Shown in pieces: positions 60,170 to 64,000 of a stretch of DNA of 64,000 nucleotides (position 1 is its first letter; each line of letters opens with the position of its first letter). The position numbers and the translations under genes were made by a program. The DNA is from Pseudomonas violetae (GTDB lineage Bacteria; Pseudomonadota; Gammaproteobacteria; Pseudomonadales; Pseudomonadaceae): the NCBI RefSeq assembly GCF_023072615.1, contig NZ_JAKNRW010000020.1:35665-99664 (forward strand), in the 5' to 3' direction. The notes beneath the pieces are model-generated. The model was not told where the DNA came from and did not search any database. It saw only the letters and a program-made list of their open reading frames with translations.

Positions 60170-60217
60170 TGTAGGAGAATTCTCTAGCATAAAAAGAATT
60201 TTCCTACATGTTTTTTT
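60170..60217 (+). terminator. Orphan intrinsic-terminator-like hairpin
   Basis: TGTAGGAGAATTC (60170-60182) pairs with GAATTTTCCTACA (60196-60208) with one mismatch and is followed by TG and T7. No gene lies upstream on the plus strand for almost 3 kb, since pilS, pilR and the small gene are on the other strand. It could end a small RNA or terminate antisense transcription. Confidence 0.65.
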
Positions 60218-60503
60218 AATACTTTGCGCGTTTTCAGAGTTGTGCTTTTCTGTAGTGCGCTGTTAGTCTTTCGATCAAACAAGTTCGTTGCCTGTCTTGG
60301 CTATCAACGTCTAATTGAATTTCGTCGATAATTCGAAGGGTGGAGTTGTGGCGATAATTAAGAGGGTGGTCGCAAAAAGCTCAGTGTAATACTTCACCTT
60401 TCGTTAAAACTTCACCATGTTCTATTAACAGAGCTCAGTATCGAATAATTCCCGAAGTTTATATCGTGCAATGCACAAATCATACGTTCCGAGGTACGGA
60501 TCA

Positions 60504-61109
60504 ATGACTAAGGTCCAACTTCCAACCAGAACCTGTTTTTATGATCGTATCTCCGAGAAGCGTATCGCCCTCGAGGAAGCGGCCCGTCTGGAGCAGGAAA
60601 ATGCGTCCATCGCCAAGCGTGAGGCCGAACTGGCGCCCGCACCCGCTCCTATAATTGCGCTTGAGGGCGCCACCAGCAGCTTCAACTTCGGCGGTTTTAA
60701 CCTGGCATTTCCCGCCGGTTTCCACTTCCGCGATATCCAGACCACCCTCGAACACGAAGGCGAGCCGATCATCCTGACCATCAAGCGTCGAGATGTGATG
60801 CAGGGCCAGACTCTGCAGCAACTCTTCGACACCGCCGTGCAAACGCTGCGCACGATTTACCCGCAGCTGCGCATCATTCGTCAACGTGACTACAGCGTGG
60901 CAGGCAGTGCCGCGAAGTGCCTGGATTTTCACTTCAACATGGGTCACGCCGAACGCCATGGACGCCTCGTGGGCGCCATCGTTCCGGTGGCCGGCAGTGA
61001 CGAACTGCAATGGCTGAATATTTCCTGCGTGATAGATCCGACCAAGCCTGCGCTGAGTCTTTGGCTGGTTGATTTCGACAGCATGCTGGAAGGCCTCGCG
61101 GCCCGCTGA
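60504..61109 (+). CDS. DcrB/DUF1795-like protein, probable Eag-type T6SS effector chaperone (first of two)
   Basis: This 201-residue soluble protein has an N-terminal extension with a short charged helix (EKRIALEEAARLEQENASIAKREAEL, about residues 15-40), an Ala-Pro linker, and a DcrB-like domain (about 55-200: FNLAFPAGFHFRDIQTTLEHEG, LTIKRRDVMQGQTLQQLFDTAVQTL, CLDFHFNMG). The layout parallels the Eag chaperone encoded next, but the two are clearly diverged. The start at 60504 follows GAGG at 9 nt. It lies 33 nt before the second chaperone and the Rhs gene, so it belongs to the same operon. Eag proteins bind transmembrane segments of T6SS effectors; that role is inferred here from context. 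Confidence 0.72.
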   Translation: MTKVQLPTRTCFYDRISEKRIALEEAARLEQENASIAKREAELAPAPAPIIALEGATSSFNFGGFNLAFPAGFHFRDIQTTLEHEGEPIILTIKRRDVMQGQTLQQLFDTAVQTLRTIYPQLRIIRQRDYSVAGSAAKCLDFHFNMGHAERHGRLVGAIVPVAGSDELQWLNISCVIDPTKPALSLWLVDFDSMLEGLAAR

Positions 61110-61142
61110 TACCTACTTTTTTGGTTTAAGGAATTTACTCAC

Positions 61143-61610
61143 ATGGATTATGAGTTGCAGGAAGGCAGCATCGCGTTGCCGCAGGGTTTCCAGGACCGCA
61201 CGGTCAACATGTTTGTGCTGGGGGCGAGCATTCCAGCACCGTTGAGCATCACCGTTTCCAGGGACATACTCCTGCCCGACGAGGCGCTCAAGGCCTACGT
61301 CGACCGCCAGGTGAAAATGCTCGCCTCCAAGCTGCGTGGCTACACCTTGCTGGGCAAAAAGGCGGTCGAGCTTTCCAGCACGGCACCGATTGAAGGCATC
61401 CAGATCGATGCGTACTACATGACTGATGGCCGACCGTTCTATCAGCGTCAGGCTGGGTTTCTGATCGAGCCAGGGCGTGCAATCATTTTCTCCACCACCG
61501 CCCAGGCTGACTTCAGCAGCGAGCAGAACCAGAACTGGGCAGACCTGCTGGCCAGCTTTCAGCCTCGCCAGCCCGGCGTAAACAAGACCGACTCCAGCGA
61601 ACAGGAGTAA
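61143..61610 (+). CDS. Eag-type (DUF1795) T6SS effector chaperone
   Basis: This 155-residue protein is a full-length DUF1795 protein: YELQEGSIALPQGFQDRTVNMFVL at the N-terminus, ITVSRDILLPDEALKAYVDRQVKML in the middle, then GFLIEPGRAIIFSTTAQADFS and a polar tail. Eag chaperones (for example EagR1 with RhsA in P. protegens, EagT6 with Tse6 in P. aeruginosa) dimerise around the N-terminal transmembrane segment and prePAAR motif of their effector and keep it soluble until it is loaded on VgrG. The gene is 5 nt upstream of the prePAAR-Rhs gene, the expected place for its cognate chaperone. Confidence 0.87.
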   Translation: MDYELQEGSIALPQGFQDRTVNMFVLGASIPAPLSITVSRDILLPDEALKAYVDRQVKMLASKLRGYTLLGKKAVELSSTAPIEGIQIDAYYMTDGRPFYQRQAGFLIEPGRAIIFSTTAQADFSSEQNQNWADLLASFQPRQPGVNKTDSSEQE

Positions 61611-61615
61611 CGGTC

Positions 61616-64000
61616 ATGTTTGAAGCCGCAAGGTTTGGCGATGAAATCGCCCACACCAGTGCCCTGGGCGGGTTTCTGCTCGGGGCCGCGCTCGGGATTG
61701 CCCTGGTTGCCACAGTCGCGATCGCGACTTTCACCTGTGGATTTGGTGTGGCCCTGTTGGCGGGTTTGGCCGCAGGCGTGGGAGGTAGCCTGCTGACGTC
61801 CTTGGGGGAGTCGATAGGCAGTAGTTTTTCATCGCCCTCCGGGACCATCGTCCTCGCGTCGGCGAATGTCTTCATCAATAGTCGCAAGGCCGCCCATGTC
61901 GAAAAGAGCATTGGCGCCTGCGACAAACATCCCGGTCCGGTGCAAGTCGCCGAAGGCTCGACCAACGTCTTCATCAACGGCACGGCGGCGGCTCGCAAGG
62001 GTGACAAACTCACCTGCGGCGCCACGATTTCCAGTGGCTCTGGCAACGTCTTCATTGGCGGTGGCACCCACCGTTACCTGCCGGTAGACGACGAGATTCC
62101 GGGCTGGCTGCGCACCACGGTCGATATCCTGATGGCGGTCGCCGGAGCCGCGGGCGGTATCGCCCAATTGATCAAGGCCGGGACCCAGGCCGGCATGAAA
62201 GCGGTCATGCCCTGCGTGCTGAAATTCACTGCCGGTTTCGTCGCCGGTGAAGTCGCCAGTCGCTACGTTGTAGGGCCGGCCATCGAGCGCGCAGTCGGCG
62301 GTCTGGTCGGCAACCCGGTGGACGCCACCACCGGGCGCAAGGTGATTCCTGACGAAACCGATTTCAGCCTCCCGGGCCTGATGCCCCTCGAATGGTCACG
62401 CTTCTACGCCAGCGACCTGACCGTCGACAGTGTGCTCGGCAAAGGTTGGGTGCTGCCCTGGGAACAAAGCCTGCGGCGCAGCGGCCGTTTCGTTTACCTG
62501 ACCGACAACCAGGGGCGCACCGTGCCCTTCGTGGACGTGCAGCCGGGCGAGCGGGTCTACAACCCTCACGAACAGGTTTATCTGGTTTGCACCGAGGGCG
62601 GCCATTACCTGCTGCAAACCCTCGACAACATCTTCTTCTACTTCGGCGAAGTCCCCGACGACAACGCGGCGGCACCGCTGCAGCGCATCGAAAACGCCCA
62701 CGGTCACTTCCTGCATTTCACCCACACCGTTGAAGGCAAACTCACCGACATCAGTGCCACGGGCGGCGTACGGGTGCACCTGCATTACGACAACCCGTTG
62801 GGTCGCCTGACCGACGTTAAACGCATCGTTGACAACAAGGCCGTTGAAACCCTGGTGCAGTATCGTTATGACGGTAACGGCCAGCTCATCGAAGTGATCA
62901 ATCGCAACAAGGATTCGGTCCGTCGCTTCAGCTACATCGACGGCGTCATGGCCAGCCACAGCAACGCATTGGGCCTGACCTGCAACTACCGTTGGCAGAC
63001 CCTCGGCGACCAGCCCCGCGTGGTGGAACACTGGACCAGCGATGGCGAGCATTTCCATTTTCGCTACGACCTGAACGCCCGCACCACTTGGATCACCGAC
63101 GTGCTCGGGCGCGAAGCCGAGATCCACTACAACAGCGATCACCGCGTCACCTCCAGCCGCGATTTCGGCGGCGAGCACTACGTTATCGAGATCGACGACA
63201 CCGGCAACATGACCGGCCTCACATTGCCCGACGGCAATGTCGTCAAGCTCAAGTACGACGAGTACGCGCGACTGCTGGAAGAAACCGACCCGCTCGGGCG
63301 CAAGATCAAATACCAGTATCACCACCTGACGACCCTGGTCACCCAGGTCGACTACCCCGACGGCAGCACCTGGAAAGCCCGCTACGACGCCAAGGGCAAC
63401 CTCATCGCCGAAGTCGACGCGCTGGGCCAAAAAACCGAATACCTCAACAGCGATGACGGCCTGCCGCACACCATCATCGACGCCACGCAAAAATCCAAAT
63501 ACCTGTGGTGGAACTCTCAGGCCCAGGTTGAGCGGTTTCAGGATTGCTCGGGTAAAAACACCCATTACCGCTTCGACGAGCGCCACCACCTGATCGCCGT
63601 CACCGACGCCCTGAACCAGACCACCACCCTGGAACGCAAACCCGACGGCGAAGTGCTGCGCATCCAGCACCCGGACGGCAGCACCGAGTCCTTCACCTAC
63701 AACGCCCTCGGCCAGGTCCTTACGCACACCGACGGCAAAGGCCAGACCACGCGCCTGCTGCGCACCGCCCGCGGTCTGCCGAGCAGCCGCCAGGACGCCA
63801 AAGGTCAGCGCATCCGCTACGAGTACGACAAAGCCATTCGCCTGACCGCGCTGGTCAATGAAAACAATGCCGCTTACCAGTTTGCCTACGACGCCTCCGA
63901 CCGCCTGGTCGAAGAAAAACGCATCGACAACCTGGCCCGCCAGTTCAGCTACAACCTGGGCGGACACCTGACGCGGGTTGACGAAATCGGCTACGGCGAA
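61616..64000 (+). CDS. prePAAR-PAAR-Rhs repeat protein, T6SS effector, 5' 795 codons
   Basis: The gene runs off the window end. The N-terminus has the prePAAR motif AARxxDxxxH (residues 4-13, AARFGDEIAH), a long hydrophobic region (about 17-66), a PAAR domain (about 74-152) with candidate zinc ligands H94, C102, H105 and C134, and a second helical hydrophobic region (about 165-232). From about residue 228 (GNPVDATTGRKV) the Rhs/YD-repeat cage begins and continues to the end with many YD and G-x-L-x2-V units (YDEYGRL-like). PAAR tips the VgrG spike; the Rhs shell encloses a toxin released after cleavage. The toxin and immunity genes would lie beyond 64000. No vgrG is in the window. Confidence 0.9.
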   Translation, partial: MFEAARFGDEIAHTSALGGFLLGAALGIALVATVAIATFTCGFGVALLAGLAAGVGGSLLTSLGESIGSSFSSPSGTIVLASANVFINSRKAAHVEKSIGACDKHPGPVQVAEGSTNVFINGTAAARKGDKLTCGATISSGSGNVFIGGGTHRYLPVDDEIPGWLRTTVDILMAVAGAAGGIAQLIKAGTQAGMKAVMPCVLKFTAGFVAGEVASRYVVGPAIERAVGGLVGNPVDATTGRKVIPDETDFSLPGLMPLEWSRFYASDLTVDSVLGKGWVLPWEQSLRRSGRFVYLTDNQGRTVPFVDVQPGERVYNPHEQVYLVCTEGGHYLLQTLDNIFFYFGEVPDDNAAAPLQRIENAHGHFLHFTHTVEGKLTDISATGGVRVHLHYDNPLGRLTDVKRIVDNKAVETLVQYRYDGNGQLIEVINRNKDSVRRFSYIDGVMASHSNALGLTCNYRWQTLGDQPRVVEHWTSDGEHFHFRYDLNARTTWITDVLGREAEIHYNSDHRVTSSRDFGGEHYVIEIDDTGNMTGLTLPDGNVVKLKYDEYARLLEETDPLGRKIKYQYHHLTTLVTQVDYPDGSTWKARYDAKGNLIAEVDALGQKTEYLNSDDGLPHTIIDATQKSKYLWWNSQAQVERFQDCSGKNTHYRFDERHHLIAVTDALNQTTTLERKPDGEVLRIQHPDGSTESFTYNALGQVLTHTDGKGQTTRLLRTARGLPSSRQDAKGQRIRYEYDKAIRLTALVNENNAAYQFAYDASDRLVEEKRIDNLARQFSYNLGGHLTRVDEIGYGE

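Larger units (their letters stand above)
59776..60503. other. 728-nt gap without a gene, boundary of the Rhs module
   Basis: I find no open frame with a convincing start. The first part (to about 60120) holds a REP-like remnant. From about 60120 to 60500 the sequence is markedly AT-rich and contains a strong orphan terminator-like hairpin, two direct CTTCACC copies (about 60395-60415) and the presumed promoter of the chaperone operon. This change in composition marks the point where the conserved pil block ends and an acquired module probably begins. Confidence 0.65.

Noticed and set aside
62396..63967. 523-codon open frame antisense to the Rhs gene
   Set aside because: Repetitive Val/Gly-rich translation mirrors the YD repeats of the opposite strand; the plus strand has PAAR and Rhs motifs.

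Overview
This window reads as chromosomal DNA of a Pseudomonas of the P. fluorescens group. The genes are GC-rich. From about 6 kb to 59.8 kb the gene order follows, as I recall it, the P. aeruginosa PAO1 block PA4608-PA4546 (radA/PilZ, cstA, glyA, morA, ettA, gdhA, Lon-like protease, fklB, ispB, rplU-rpmA-obg-proB, rpsT, murJ-ribF-ileS-lspA-fkpB-ispH, minor pilins, thiO, pilRS). The intergenic spaces carry many REP palindromes of the type common in fluorescent pseudomonads. I see no rRNA, tRNA, CRISPR array, insertion sequence or origin.

Layout. 1-2.0 kb: 3' end of cioA, cioB and a small membrane protein (bd-type, cyanide-insensitive quinol oxidase). 2.0-5.6 kb: rlmG, a LuxR-type solo regulator, divergent fpr, and mscL. 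6-11.4 kb: radA, a PilZ c-di-GMP receptor, and a cstA/btsT-yjiX-yjiA transport and metallochaperone-like trio. 11.5-14.3 kb: an accessory unit of a DctA-like transporter followed by two FCD-type GntR regulators. 14.6-15.1 kb: an unrecognised AT-rich gene. 15.4-20.7 kb: glyA and the large PAS-GGDEF-EAL protein MorA. 21-33.7 kb: ettA, gdhA, a GreA/B-like factor, lipoproteins, DUF4105 and DUF3015 exported proteins, a Lon-like protease, a 613-residue lipoprotein and a YqhA-family membrane protein. 33.9-36.9 kb: DUF6482, fklB, a small gene behind a Fur-box-like site, phnA-like and ispB. 37-49.2 kb: ribosomal proteins L21, L27 and S20, obgE, proB, creA, murJ, ribF, ileS, lspA, fkpB and ispH. 49.1-59.8 kb: the type IV pilus minor-pilin operon (fimU-pilV-pilW-pilX-pilY1-pilE, with no pilY2), an inverted fimT, thiO, and the pilS-pilR two-component system. 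59.8-64 kb: a long AT-rich gap, then two tandem DcrB/DUF1795 (Eag-type) chaperone genes and the first 795 codons of a prePAAR-PAAR-Rhs protein. This last set looks like a type VI secretion effector module whose toxin lies beyond the window.

The most interesting points are: the tandem-chaperone Rhs module; a FimT with the C-terminal GRxR signature of DNA-binding minor pilins, split off from and facing away from the pilus operon; a LuxR solo lacking the conserved Tyr of the acyl-homoserine-lactone pocket, with a perfect 10-bp inverted repeat in its divergent promoter region; a DctA-like carrier with Phe in place of the conserved Thr of its ion-binding motif; MorA without an Arg I-site; PilR with a Ser in its sigma-54 contact loop; and a family of about 100-bp REPINs whose interior, not just its ends, is conserved.

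Assignments come from reading the translated sequence and from recalled family knowledge. No database search was run. Start codons were chosen from Shine-Dalgarno spacing and expected N-termini, and differ in many places from the longest open frame.
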